Assembly (NCBI GenBank): GCA_021432635.1
Contig: MU270041.1
Span: 860,094 to 890,558, forward strand
Direction of reading: 5' to 3'
Source: Thozetella sp. PMI_491
Lineage: Eukaryota; Ascomycota; Sordariomycetes; Chaetosphaeriales; Chaetosphaeriaceae
DNA: 30,465 bases
A model generated the notes under the pieces. The model was not told the DNA's origin, searched no databases, and saw only the letters and a list, made by a program, of their open reading frames with translations. The position numbers were made by a program, and so were the translations under genes. How positions within the stretch are numbered: position 1 is the first letter of the stretch; every line of letters starts with the position of its first letter. This document shows positions 1 to 9,810 of this stretch, piece after piece.

Positions 1-152
1 TATAGTATAGTACTAGTATAGAGTTATACTATACTAGCCTAGTACTAGTATAAGACTATACTATACTAGTGTAGGTTTAGTATATACTAGACTAGTACTA
101 GTATAGTACTAGTACAGCTAAATACTATACTATACTATACTAGTTTACAACC
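1..152. repeat. CTAG / TACTAGTA-rich imperfect repeats
   Basis: The first ~150 bases consist almost entirely of variants of TATAGTAT, TACTAGTA and CTATACTA, many self-complementary, repeated on both strands. Nearly all C is in CpT and nearly all G in ApG, the same residue of heavy mutation seen in the large AT block on the right. It may be a decayed tandem or inverted repeat rather than a designed site. The window edge cuts it, so its left end is unknown. Confidence 0.7.
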
Positions 153-1640
153 CTAGGTATTTAAGTTGTATATATTCTTTTAAATATATAATTAAAAACT
201 TACTTATCCATAAGAAATTTAGCCTGTGCATTCTATTATAATATTAAGGCTGGGATAGCTACGTTGTTTTCTTTTTACACTATAACTAGCCAAGGCAGAG
301 GGGCACTAGACTAGACCTATACCCTCCTGCCTTAGATATAAATAACTAGGAGGATAGCTTTCTTTCCTTTTATAATTATTATAATGTAGATCAGTACTAT
401 AGTCTTTAGTTTGTTTTATAAACTAAGATTAATTAAGACACTCTTTTACTCTTATTATAGGATTATAATCATTCTACACAGCCTTATTACCTTTATTTAG
501 AGCTATAACCTTATCGTCTTTTGTTTATAACTGTTTATTCTTATATACTACTAGGATTATACTACTCTAGTAGCCCTATATAGATTCAGCTAGACAATAA
601 GTTTATTAGTTCTACACTATAGCTATTAAACTATAATAGTTATAAATATAGTATTTAATGTGTTAATTATACTAGCTCTACTTAATACATTTCCTTATCT
701 TTAATATAAAGCTTACAAATGTTTAAAATAATAATATTTATTAAAATATTTTTTCTATAAAAAAGATAAACTTACATATATACAAGGTACAAGGTAATTT
801 ATCTTTAGCAAACCTTAGATTATACACACAGAAAAATCAAAACCCGTCAATCCACACAGTAAATACTATACCTAGTGTCTCTAAGCATAGCGAAAATCCA
901 GTAATAATCACAATTAATCCACCCCATTAAGAGATTCAGTCACTCAGGGCTCGCAGAGCCTCATCCTAGACTTGTAAACTTATATATATAAGGAAGGTTT
1001 TTACTGTAAAATAAAAAGGTGTTTGAATTACTATAACTTAAATGAAAGTATTATAAACTAACTACAGCTATAAAGTGTTAATATAGAAAATATATTAGAA
1101 CTGTATAGCTATTTATAATGATATAAAACTACTTATTTAAATAGATTCTTTTAGGCTATAGGCTTATTGTCTTATATTAAATAGTAGACTCTATTTACCT
1201 TATATAATAATAATAAAATATATACTTCATAGCTCTTATAAAATATAGCTTAAAGACTTAATTACGTCTCTTATTAAAAATAGGAAACACTAACAAAGCA
1301 ATAGGCAAAGCTACTACTATTAAGTTTATTCACACTATAACCTAATAAGTACAATATAATACTAATACTATAACTGTATTAATATAGCTCTAAGGCAGAG
1401 CTGTTAGAACAGTGTAAGTCTAGGGATAATAGGAGATAATATCTATTATATTAATTAGGTCGAATATATATCAGCTCTGACTAGGGCTAAAGGAACGTGA
1501 TAATAGATTAGGTAAATCCTTGTAATAGGTATAGCAGTTTAAAACGAACGTAGATAAGGATAGTCTTAGTAGGTGTTAAAGTGTTAAAAGAACGCGTGGA
1601 TAACTGTAAAGACGGAATGAATTATAGATAGATAACTCTA
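153..1640. other. AT-rich, RIP-like degraded block
   Basis: This stretch is very AT-rich with TpA dominating and short runs of residual CT/AG. No reading frame of useful length survives on either strand. Patches with more G+C (about 830-970 and 1440-1620) are less affected. By analogy with the right-hand block it is probably an old mutated transposon, but I could not read a diagnostic protein motif in it. G+C rises to normal at about 1640. Confidence 0.6.
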
Positions 1641-2318
1641 TAGATCAATAGCATATTCCATATCCTGAACCAGCGAGCTTCTTACTTATAACTAGCTCAG
1701 GGGTGAGCTTATTAGACCAACCCAAGAAGCTCCACCACCTAGCCAGCTTACCTACCCTAGCTAGCAAAAGAAAAATCCATCATATTTCCCCGATTCCACT
1801 ATATACCAGAGAACTTCGCACTTGTTAAATACACGTTTACCACGCTAGTTTCACCGCCCATCCAATATGTAGGGGTGCGCGCGTGAGCATCAAAGATTGC
1901 TCGCTTCGTACGACCCCTTGCTCCCGAGCTCGGCAGCCTGCCGAGCCATTTGACGGCCTTTCTCTGCTTGCGGTTGGCAAAGCTAGCGCTCAGCTGTGAG
2001 CTGTACTCCTGATTCTTTGTGTGACACCTTGTTGCAACGTCAAAACTTACGTTAAGTTTGAAAATCAAGTATCAACGTGAAGGAAAAGATGAGCACAGAA
2101 GGCAGAGACACAAGTCGTCGAGAGAAGGATTAAGAACCGCATTTCTATGATCCTACGAACTTCGAATCATAGTTTGGTACAATTGATTTCTTTTATTGGT
2201 TGTTAAATTGGTGTCAAATAGCTGCATGCCCTTGGCTTTCCAACGATACTAATATTATCTGCAAATATTATCCCAACACGTGTTTCTTTTTAAAAAGAAA
2301 ACCAAAGCTCTCTGCACA
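1641..2318. other. Intergenic, no supported gene
   Basis: Base composition is normal here. The open frame at 1799-2068 on the minus strand begins with TTG, matches no family I know and has no splice context supporting it. I see no RNA gene or repeat. Confidence 0.5.
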
Positions 2319-2558
2319 CTATAATGCCGCCGCGCCTCCGGAACAAGCAACTGTCACAACGCTACTCGCAGTGACCGTGACGAGAGGGGCATTGACTGTC
2401 ACGTAGCCAGTACCAGATGTGACAGTTACATTACTGCTAACAGTTTGTGTTCCCAAAGTCAAAGTCCTGTACGAGGATGTAGGGGAAATAAAGACGGTTG
2501 GCGGGCCAAAGGGGCCTATCGCACTCGGGACTTGGAAAAGGGCATTGTTGAGATCCAT
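2319..2558 (-). CDS. Small Thr/Val-rich hypothetical protein (possible gene fragment)
   Basis: This 79-codon frame has a true ATG (2558) with an acceptable context (A at -3) and ends in TAG. The product begins MDLNNALFQ and then becomes very rich in Thr, Val and Ser, with TVTV-like stretches in its second half and one cysteine near the end. That composition resembles the mucin-like part of the surface protein encoded at 4140-5477. There is no signal peptide, no transmembrane helix and no recognised domain. It may be a short intact gene, a terminal exon, or a remnant of a larger wall-protein gene. The bias against stops in Thr/Val codons could also give such a frame by chance. Confidence 0.35.
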   Translation of the reverse strand: MDLNNALFQVPSAIGPFGPPTVFISPTSSYRTLTLGTQTVSSNVTVTSGTGYVTVNAPLVTVTASSVVTVACSGGAAAL

Positions 2559-4139
2559 TTCTTATATTTTCGGCTTCGGCCTAGCTCCAACTGTTAGCTA
2601 TAGATGGCAAAGATAAGTTGGAGAATCATAGATGTAACCAGGAAAGCTTACAGCGATAATATGACACGAGAATATGAAGTTGGGTGTTTGTACAAGAGGT
2701 CCCAACGGCGAAACAGCGACGCAGGCGTGAGAGGTTACATGAAATGCGTATTTTCTTGTCATATAGACTAGCCACAGCCTTTCACTCTTAAAAATGTACT
2801 GGATATGAATTTTCGCGTTGACCTTCTAGATACGTGATTTATTTTGGCAGACTTTCGAGACATTCCAACCGCCTCGGCCGGTCTTCGGCCAGGGCGGAAA
2901 CTCGCCCAATTGTACATTCCAATGTCTGAAGTATGGTATCAGCTGGTGGGTTTGTGGAATTTACTCCATGAATTGCCTACCAGAAGCTACGAAAATATAT
3001 GGTTGGATATCCTGGAGTATTACAAGCTCATTATATTCCATTTGCCCCGCTACATCACATCACGAGGTAAAACATAAAACATCGAAAAGATCAAAGCTCG
3101 TTACACGCATCACGGGTGTATTTGACTTTTGTGTTTTATATTTATACGTTTTCGTGCTTTTCTCACCGCATGCTGATATCGCGTCTTACTCCTGTAATTA
3201 TTCGTATTTTCTTTTTGGTAACCTACTTCATGTCTCGAGGTACTTTTACCCCTTCTGAAACAGAAATTAATTACTTGAACACCACAATAATGTTTCTCCG
3301 AATAGCTCCACCGCCAAATGCTAGAAACGTGACATTTCCCTGCCCATTTCACAAATATGCTAGCTGAACACGAAGGTAACGCACTTTTATATCGGAAGAG
3401 GAGGGGGATTCGCAGGTTCGTACTACCAGATATTGTAGAAAGTATAATAGTTGTCACAACGAAAAGGCCACCCAAGCCGCCATGGAACGATCTATGTGGA
3501 AAACTCTGGCTTAAAAAGCGAACGGACGAGAGCGAGCTGCTTCGCAGCTATATATATGCGTGACGCCCCCCCTGTTCATGTCCCTGCCCGTAAAGTGAGT
3601 ATCTTTTGCGACAATAGCTCATTCGTCCTTATCCATATTGGGTGGTCAAACAACGTGGCCTTAATACTAGGAACAGGCATTCGTGGCTGGAATCCCTGAC
3701 TTCTCTTCAAGTTCGTCTCCTAGTATAGAAATCGATGTACAAAACTGATCGCATCTAGGAAATATGAAGCTTACTTGATTGGCGCTGAGACGGACCCTTC
3801 TCCCACTGCAAGTATTTAAAACTAAAAGTTTCCAAATCAAAGCGCGAAGAATTCTAAGTTAACGTGCACAATCGTTATCGCATGCGGCATCCTGTCAACT
3901 CAAATAGCCCAAGGCCATAAATAGAACGTTTTCATGTAGGAGTTGGCAGTAAGGTCGTTTCGCCAAAGATCCAACTCCTCGTTATTGTCGAGCAAGCCTC
4001 GTTCGTTGGAAGAGCCTGCCCAAACGAAAAAGTGTTCGGACCGAGAATCAAAGCCGAGCCCAGACCAGACGAAAGGGCTTCGCATTCCGCTCCTGTAAAT
4101 CGTATTAGCATTTCAAACCGTCGTGGTTTATATTCTACC
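2559..4139. other. Intergenic, no supported gene
   Basis: About 1.6 kb of ordinary composition. Overlapping open frames around 2844-3700 lack credible ATG starts, and none shows a known motif. I see no structural RNA, repeat or element. Confidence 0.5.
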
Positions 4140-5477
4140 TCACTCACGCGTGACTACGCCAAGAACCACAGGGGAGCAGTCAAACCCAAGTGACGAGTTT
4201 GTAAATTTTGCATACACCTGGCCAGCGCTGTCTTGACAGAATTGAGCTTTATTGTTCATGAAAGCCGAGTTGACCCACACCAGCTCGTTATTCAACAATC
4301 GGAAGGTCGTAGATATGCTTCCATTTTGAGCGATTCCAGGCAGAGGTTGATATGTGTTCCCAGGATTAGTGGAAATGACCATGCCTGCGTACAGAAGCTG
4401 CCCGTTCAGCCCAGACCACAGACTTCCCTGGGAGCAGTTGCTGGTCGATTCCCCAGAGGATGAAACGTAGCTTCCGCCTGTTTGACGCTTTTGGTTTGAA
4501 GGCGGCTGGATAGCGATAGCAAAATTCTGGCTGGGCAGGGGAACGCTGCCGCTAGGGAGAGGAGCCGCAGTCGGAACAGATAATGAAGAATTGGCCGATG
4601 AAAAGGGAGGCACTGACTCAGCCGCTGAGGCATCAGCACCTGATTGAGACTCAGTAGATGATGGAGCAGCAGTCAATTGAGACTCAGCAGCAGATGAGGT
4701 GGGCGGCACTGCAACACCGCTACTTGCAGTAGCGCATCCCGGCGCAAAAGTAGTTGAAAACACGGTCACGGTGGTTGTTGATGGAGTCGCTTGGCTAGCA
4801 GTCCTTGTAATAACTACTGACGGCACTGTAACCACCCTGGTTCCCGGTACTGTGGTCTGTACATACGTGAGATTGAAGCGCGGTGCAGTGGGTGTGCCAA
4901 CGAAGATAATGTAATTCATGTACGGCTGCATGCTGGGAGCAACTAACAGCATTGTCCCAGTGCCCAACAGTGTGTTAGCAACAGGGCACAAGAGGCTCCC
5001 AACGGTCACAGTGTTGGAGAAGGTGGAGGTGCTAATTGATGTCCCGGTGATCGATTGATCGGGCGCCGACGTTGTGACCGTTGTAGTTCGGTAGGTCAAT
5101 ACAGTCGAAACTTCACCAGGCGCGGTCCCAGGGACTGTTGTTTGCGTTTCGAGGACTTCTGTATATGTAGTCAAAGTTGTCCAGAAGCTGTATTGCGGGA
5201 ATGTGTGAAACAGAGATTCCACCACCGTGGTCGTTCCAAAGACGTCCACGCTACAGGGGACGGTCGTGACTTGGGAATCTTCTGCTCCTGTATACACGAG
5301 TGAAAGTGAGGTTGACTGAACGCTTTGCGCAGAGGCAGTAAATGATCCAAGAAAGCCGAAACTCCTTGTGTCACCCGTTGCAAAAGCAACCCCTGTTGCA
5401 GCATAACCAGATGTTGCGTACGCAAAGTACGGTTCCAGAGCGCCTCCCAGCTGAGGGGAGGAGTACGAGATGCCCAT
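4140..5477 (-). CDS. Ser/Thr-rich cell-surface-type protein with DUF7908-like C-terminal domain
   Basis: A single 445-codon frame without introns. Residues ~60-290 are Ser/Thr/Val-rich (TTTVTT-type runs), as in heavily O-glycosylated fungal wall proteins, followed by a Ser/Ala/Pro-rich linker (~260-315). The last ~130 residues form a compact segment starting near FAIAIQPP. It contains a KR dibasic site, then conserved-looking blocks (GQLLYAGMVIST, ISTTFRLLNNELVWVN, AQFCQDSAGQVYAKF) and spaced cysteines. I recognise this as the DUF7908 pattern common in plant-associated ascomycetes; its biochemical role is unknown. The ATG at 5477 has a near-ideal context (CACCATGG). The odd point is that no signal peptide is encoded here, so either an upstream exon is missing from this model or the N-terminus has been lost. 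Domain assignment is from memory of the pattern. Confidence 0.75.
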   Translation of the reverse strand: MGISYSSPQLGGALEPYFAYATSGYAATGVAFATGDTRSFGFLGSFTASAQSVQSTSLSLVYTGAEDSQVTTVPCSVDVFGTTTVVESLFHTFPQYSFWTTLTTYTEVLETQTTVPGTAPGEVSTVLTYRTTTVTTSAPDQSITGTSISTSTFSNTVTVGSLLCPVANTLLGTGTMLLVAPSMQPYMNYIIFVGTPTAPRFNLTYVQTTVPGTRVVTVPSVVITRTASQATPSTTTVTVFSTTFAPGCATASSGVAVPPTSSAAESQLTAAPSSTESQSGADASAAESVPPFSSANSSLSVPTAAPLPSGSVPLPSQNFAIAIQPPSNQKRQTGGSYVSSSGESTSNCSQGSLWSGLNGQLLYAGMVISTNPGNTYQPLPGIAQNGSISTTFRLLNNELVWVNSAFMNNKAQFCQDSAGQVYAKFTNSSLGFDCSPVVLGVVTRE

Positions 5478-7494
5478 GGTGATGCGTGCTGTATTGAGCG
5501 TTCCTGGCGTAGCCCGGGGAAAATGGTGAGCAGGTTACGAAGCCGCGTTGACAGTTTAAATCAAACGGGCTGGTGTCTGAGTATATTGAATTCCACGTAG
5601 TGGTTCGCGATTTCGCAAGACATTCGTTGAAACAAGACATTCCACTGGAAATTAAATCTTAGACTACGGAAGCTGAGACTCCATAAAATGACCTTTGGAT
5701 AAAATCAGCCGCGCTGGGGAATGGTACAAGCATGATGTTGAGAGGGGTAGCTCGTTTGACAAGGTTAGGAAAAGATGTTGTAGAAATCCCTGCCAGCGGT
5801 TCCTCTTCTCAGCGATGAACTGTCCTAATATGCGTCGAAGATTATCCTCCCGTGCAAATGTTCTCGTGCAGTGCTGGTACTGGCACCCAACCTGTTTATA
5901 TTAATGGATTGAAGCTCGATGACGCGCGAGGTCTCTTTTCGTGCTGAATCGTATGACTTGCTCGACGCAAGCTGGATGGGCGCAGGGGTGCAGTTTCTTA
6001 TGTAGGCGCTTATTGTCGCGGTGGGCGTAAAGGGGCAGCCAGGGGTAGCCAAATCTGCTCTTATTTGAATGAAAACTGTACGATGAAGAGGAAAAAGAGA
6101 GTAAGTAGCTCTAGATAGCTCCCGATTAGCGAATATCCATGGCTAACTGGCTGGTTACTATGTATCATAGGTAAAGGGAGTCATGGTTACTTCAGCTAAA
6201 GTAGCTGGATTTATCATGATAATTAAGACGTGAGCATCTTACCTGTTAATATGCTAATCTGTTGAACGGAATATCGGTCTCATCTCCTGGTTAGTAAAAC
6301 CTAGGTCAGATGACCAGCGCACTGCTTTTACAATAGCTATAAACCAGTATATCAACTAGACCATACGGTATATAAGTAAAAGCCCCAGCTCTACGGAGCA
6401 ACGATCTGGCCGTCGTACGGATTTACGGAGTAATTAACCAGCCAATTTTACACGCAGCTGGTCAAGCAAGCATCTCTGGTTCAACCACTCGTTTACTAGC
6501 CAATGTAGCTAAATACTGACCTACGTTTTCAACCATACCTTCGTCGCTCCATATTCAGCGATCCCAGTCGCTCAACCTCAAGTCAGTCCAGCATATGGCA
6601 AAATCAGGGCGGAGGTTCTTAATCCGCTTATCCAGGGAGATGCGTTGTGGTTGAAGCACCTGTTGCGTTCCGTGGTCAGCTAAAGCACGATCTAAAGCCC
6701 TACGGCCGTAAGGTAAAAGTGTAGCGATATAATAGCGTAGCTGATCGGCGGGTAAGAGGCGAAGGGATTTTGAGGGCGTATTTAAGGCTCGGTGAGCAAG
6801 TTCAACCACGTGAGGTGATATACTAGGGGACCGGCCGCCCCGGGAAGGGACTTCAACTTTCAGCAGCGTTAGCCCTATAATTATACCCGAATGGGGAAGT
6901 AGGGGGCGGGGGCAGAGGTTTCCTAAATTGGAAATACTAGAGGTTTATTGTCGCGTAGATTATTGGTAAATTTCCATATCAATATATCATCTGCGAATAT
7001 TTCTACATTGCCCGACTCGTTTGGTGGTTCTATAATTAACTGGGCGTATATTATATTTATTAATTAATTGACTAGGTCTTTAAGTTAAGCTGCCTCGATG
7101 GTGTTAATATAATGGACCAAACATGTGATTAAATGGATCGAGTAGAAATCCATCGATAGGCCAATCGTGGAAAGTTGTAAATTAATAGCAAGACTGCTAT
7201 TCCCGCCAGCGCCGTCTATCGCCGGCTGTCAGTAAATGCCGAAATAGCTGCTTCTGGAACGTAATCTTACTTGAGGCGGCAGTATTTTAACCTAGCCCGC
7301 ATTGAGTATATCCTATGTGCATGAGGTGTGGAGCATACTAATGAGAAGAAATCTCTTAAAGGAAGTCATATACACGAGTCATGCACGACACACAGGTGAG
7401 AACATTCTCGCAAAATCTTTCTTAGATTCATCGGCAATGAGGCAAAATGAAACCCCTAGCTACATGATATAATCTTGTGATCATGTTTGCGACC
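5478..7494. other. Intergenic, no supported gene
   Basis: Two kilobases with no ATG-initiated frame I would defend. The longest frames (5825-6052 and 6555-6809, minus strand) start with TTG or GTG and match nothing I know. The part from about 6900 to 7100 is AT-rich. No repeat family or RNA gene was recognised. Confidence 0.5.
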
Positions 7495-8523
7495 TCATTG
7501 ACCCTGCCCTCGTGCTTGACACTCCTCCACGAGCGCTACCAAGGACGGCATGTACCGAGTAGCAAGTGCTAAAGCTGTCTCCCCCCGCGAGGCGAAATTG
7601 CAGCTGGGCACATCTATTCGAGCGCCTCGTTGCAACAATTCTTCTGCCAGCTCGGGGCGGCCATTGGCAAGCGTAGCATTCAGTGCGCTGCCCCAGTCAA
7701 AGTCGGCGGCGTAGCCCCTAGTATTATGTGCCCATTTTTTTGCATTAGGATTTGCCCCCGCATCTAGTAGGTATCGAAGCACCTCCAGGCGGCTTTCCGG
7801 GGTTACTTCAGAGCTCGGTGGTAGAGGGGGATAAGGCGAACACACGAAAGGAACAGAGATTGCGAGTGACCCTCCGGCGGCGTGGAGCAGCTTGACGATC
7901 GACAGCGGAGCGTGACCGACTGCCTTGAGGAAAGGAGTCATCCCCCAATCCGTCTCGGCGTTTGGGTCTGCCCCTTTGGCGAGGAACCATTCTATTGATG
8001 CCTGATTATCGAGCACGTAACTGAGTAACCATTATAATTAACTTGGAAAGAACGGACGAGCGAGGCTGTGTGGAAGGAATACATACCCAATAGGAGGAAG
8101 GCCACCATCCTCCAAGGGCGCGCTTATGTCGAAATGCCCGTGATCGACGAAGGCCTGCCACATAGTGGACGAGCACTTGTGGACGCTGGCCTCCCATGCT
8201 GCTAGGCGGCCCACTTTAAGCCCCTGGTCGAGCAAATATGCCACAAAGGTGGCACGATCTAGTCTGATCGCATGGTATAGACAGGGCTCAACAGTCCCTA
8301 GGGGATACCCAGCAGGTCCACGTGGGGGCGAAGGATCCTCCTCTCCGCGCCACTCCTCCAGGAGACGCTGGAACTCTTCAAGCTCGTTATCGGTGCACGC
8401 TTGGTTGAGCTGATGCATAAGCGGGTGCTCGGGATAGTATCTGACCCCGGGCATGGGTAACTCGAACTCATCCCCCTTTCGAAAAGGATGCGGCACTGTT
8501 TCGTTGTCCGTCAAATTCGACAT
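7495..8523 (-). CDS. Ankyrin-repeat protein, two exons
   Basis: Exon 1 runs 8523-8087 and exon 2 8020-7495. The 66-bp intron (8086-8021) has a GTATGT donor and CAG acceptor, and joining keeps the frame (…PPIG-YVLDNQ…). The product is 320 aa. Residues ~20-130 hold a degenerate repeat pair (ACTDNELEEFQRLLEEW; YHAIRLDRATFVAYLLDQG). Exon 2 has clear ankyrin helices: WFLAKGADPNAETDWGMTPFLKAVGHAPLSIVKLL (split here only by reading: positions ~155-190), RYLLDAGANPNA, and ELLQRGARID followed by GETALALATRY. Ankyrin arrays bind other proteins, and nothing shows the partner. I chose the ATG at 8523 because it has G at -3. An in-frame ATG at 8649 would add 42 residues but has a weaker context. No signal peptide or membrane segment was seen. 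It is isolated, with no operon-like partner. Confidence 0.78.
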
Positions 8524-9142
8524 CGCGGATGAGCCTGAGAATAACTCGCGAATTTGGTTCTTAGGTAATGCTTGGTTCGGTTTGTACTTGGTAAATTTTC
8601 GCAAATCCTGCGAAGGGCCTTGTGTTAAACTTATGTCCGCATGCCTCATACGCCGCTATGCTGATCGAAACGCATAAGTGGGGATGGAATGACGTAGTTT
8701 TATACTGTTTGGCCCTACACACTCGACGCCGCATAATCGCAGCGTTGTACGGCGTGGATTAATCCTGCCGCTCCTGGCGGCATGTTTCAATTGCCGCTTC
8801 GTGTAACCCATGACGATCACTACTTTGCCCGTGTAATCCGTGATGATCGCTACTTAGCTATTATCAAATGTAGCAAGATCTTCATTTGGCCCTATTTTCG
8901 AAACTAGAGACGCATTGAAGTTGAGAGACGTATTTTGTAAAGTTGGCATTTCAATCAACATGGTATACTTTGCTGAAAGATCTCTTGAGTATTAAAGAGG
9001 CCATCATGCCGCGTAGTCAGACCAGCCGAGATCAAGATACCAAGCCTCTAAATATATATACTCACACTAACATTCTTCGGTTATCATTATCCCCAACTTA
9101 CTCTTCCTACCAGGAGAAGAATCGTTCGCTATCATTGCCAAT
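8524..9142. other. Intergenic between divergent genes
   Basis: This is the shared upstream region of the ankyrin gene (minus) and the secreted deamidase-like gene (plus). It contains a two-copy 30-bp tandem repeat at 8801-8860, and a CT-rich leader-like stretch directly before 9143. No further gene was seen. Confidence 0.6.
8801..8860. repeat. Two-copy 30-bp imperfect tandem repeat
   Basis: Unit 1 begins GTGTAACCCATGACGATCAC at 8801 and unit 2 begins GTGTAATCCGTGATGATCGC at 8831. Within these 20 bases the four differences are all transitions (C/T or A/G). It lies between two divergent genes, and no function is shown. Confidence 0.7.
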
Positions 9143-9810
9143 ATGCAGCTGTTCAAGTCCATTGCGTTTTTCGCGTTGTTAAGCACTCCATCGCTTGGAG
9201 AACCGCTCAGGGGTGTTCGAAGTAACTAGTAAGACCTGGAAGCCCCAGACCAACACTCTCTACTTGGTAACTCGAGTCTAATCTGTCATGTAGCGTTGCC
9301 GACGTCGGAAAACTGGAACCTCGCGCAGATCCACCTGCCGGTTATGACACTGTTACCATCGGGGAAACGCGACGAGCATTATCCGGCGACACGTTGTTTA
9401 CCAACGGCCTAGCAACTTGCATTGGAATAGTAATTCGCAGCGCCGTCCCGGGGCCGTCGAAAACATTCGATAAGATCCTCGCCCACATCTCTCCAACTCT
9501 CTGCCAGACCCAGGAAAACCCTTCCATCGATCAGCAGCTCCGGAATATCTGGGCGCTTTACGATGCGCAGCCTTTCTCGCAGCCACAGGCGATCGTTGCC
9601 TACCCGCCTGCGAACGGCGACGCGGGTCAAGACGCGTTCAACAGCTACGTCATCGGTGAGATGCGAAACTATGCTGGGCAACGCAACTGTCCGGTCACAC
9701 CTATTCAGCGAGATCAGACTTACGTCAACAATCCGGGGGGGTCAAGGATGTGGATTGACGGGTCGAATCAGAATATCTACTGGAGTACCTTCAATACGCC
9801 TATTGCTTAG
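9143..9810 (+). CDS. Secreted protein with CheD/CNF1-like Cys-His arrangement (putative glutamine deamidase fold)
   Basis: Exon 1 is 9143-9228 and exon 2 9294-9810. The 65-bp intron has donor GTAAGA and acceptor TAG, and splicing replaces an in-frame TAG by a Tyr codon. The product is 200 aa. Residues 1-19 are a signal peptide (MQLFKSIAFFALLSTPSLG), followed by a short stretch that ends at EPRA (~40) and may be a propeptide. The core has IGETRRALS (51-59), GLATCIGIVI with Cys71, then LAHISP with His93, a helix, an AIVAYP strand (128-133) and a C-terminal strand region ending at YWSTF. This order matches CheD (IGE…G-x-[ST]-C…AH-x-x-P). CNF1 and BLF1 toxins share that Cys/His catalytic pair for deamidating or hydrolysing glutamine. 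Cys99 and Cys161 could form a disulfide. The Cys-His spacing (22) is longer than in the bacterial enzymes as I recall them. The CDS and secretion are well supported; the fold is an inference from motif order, and the substrate is unknown. Confidence 0.78.

Noticed and set aside
1..152. CRISPR-like array
   Set aside because: Repeats are short, variable and without spacers, and the genome is fungal.
3110..3475. 121-codon minus-strand frame with a hydrophobic beginning
   Set aside because: The start is TTG, the nearby ATG is in another frame, and no domain or splice model supports it.
5825..6052. Possible upstream exon of the 4140-5477 surface protein (CPFTPTATISAYIRNC)
   Set aside because: Composition is suggestive, but there is no signal peptide or ATG, and I found no clean donor/acceptor pair to join it.
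6555..6809. 84-codon minus-strand frame
   Set aside because: GTG start, no recognised motif; possibly a fragment of an old element but not supportable.
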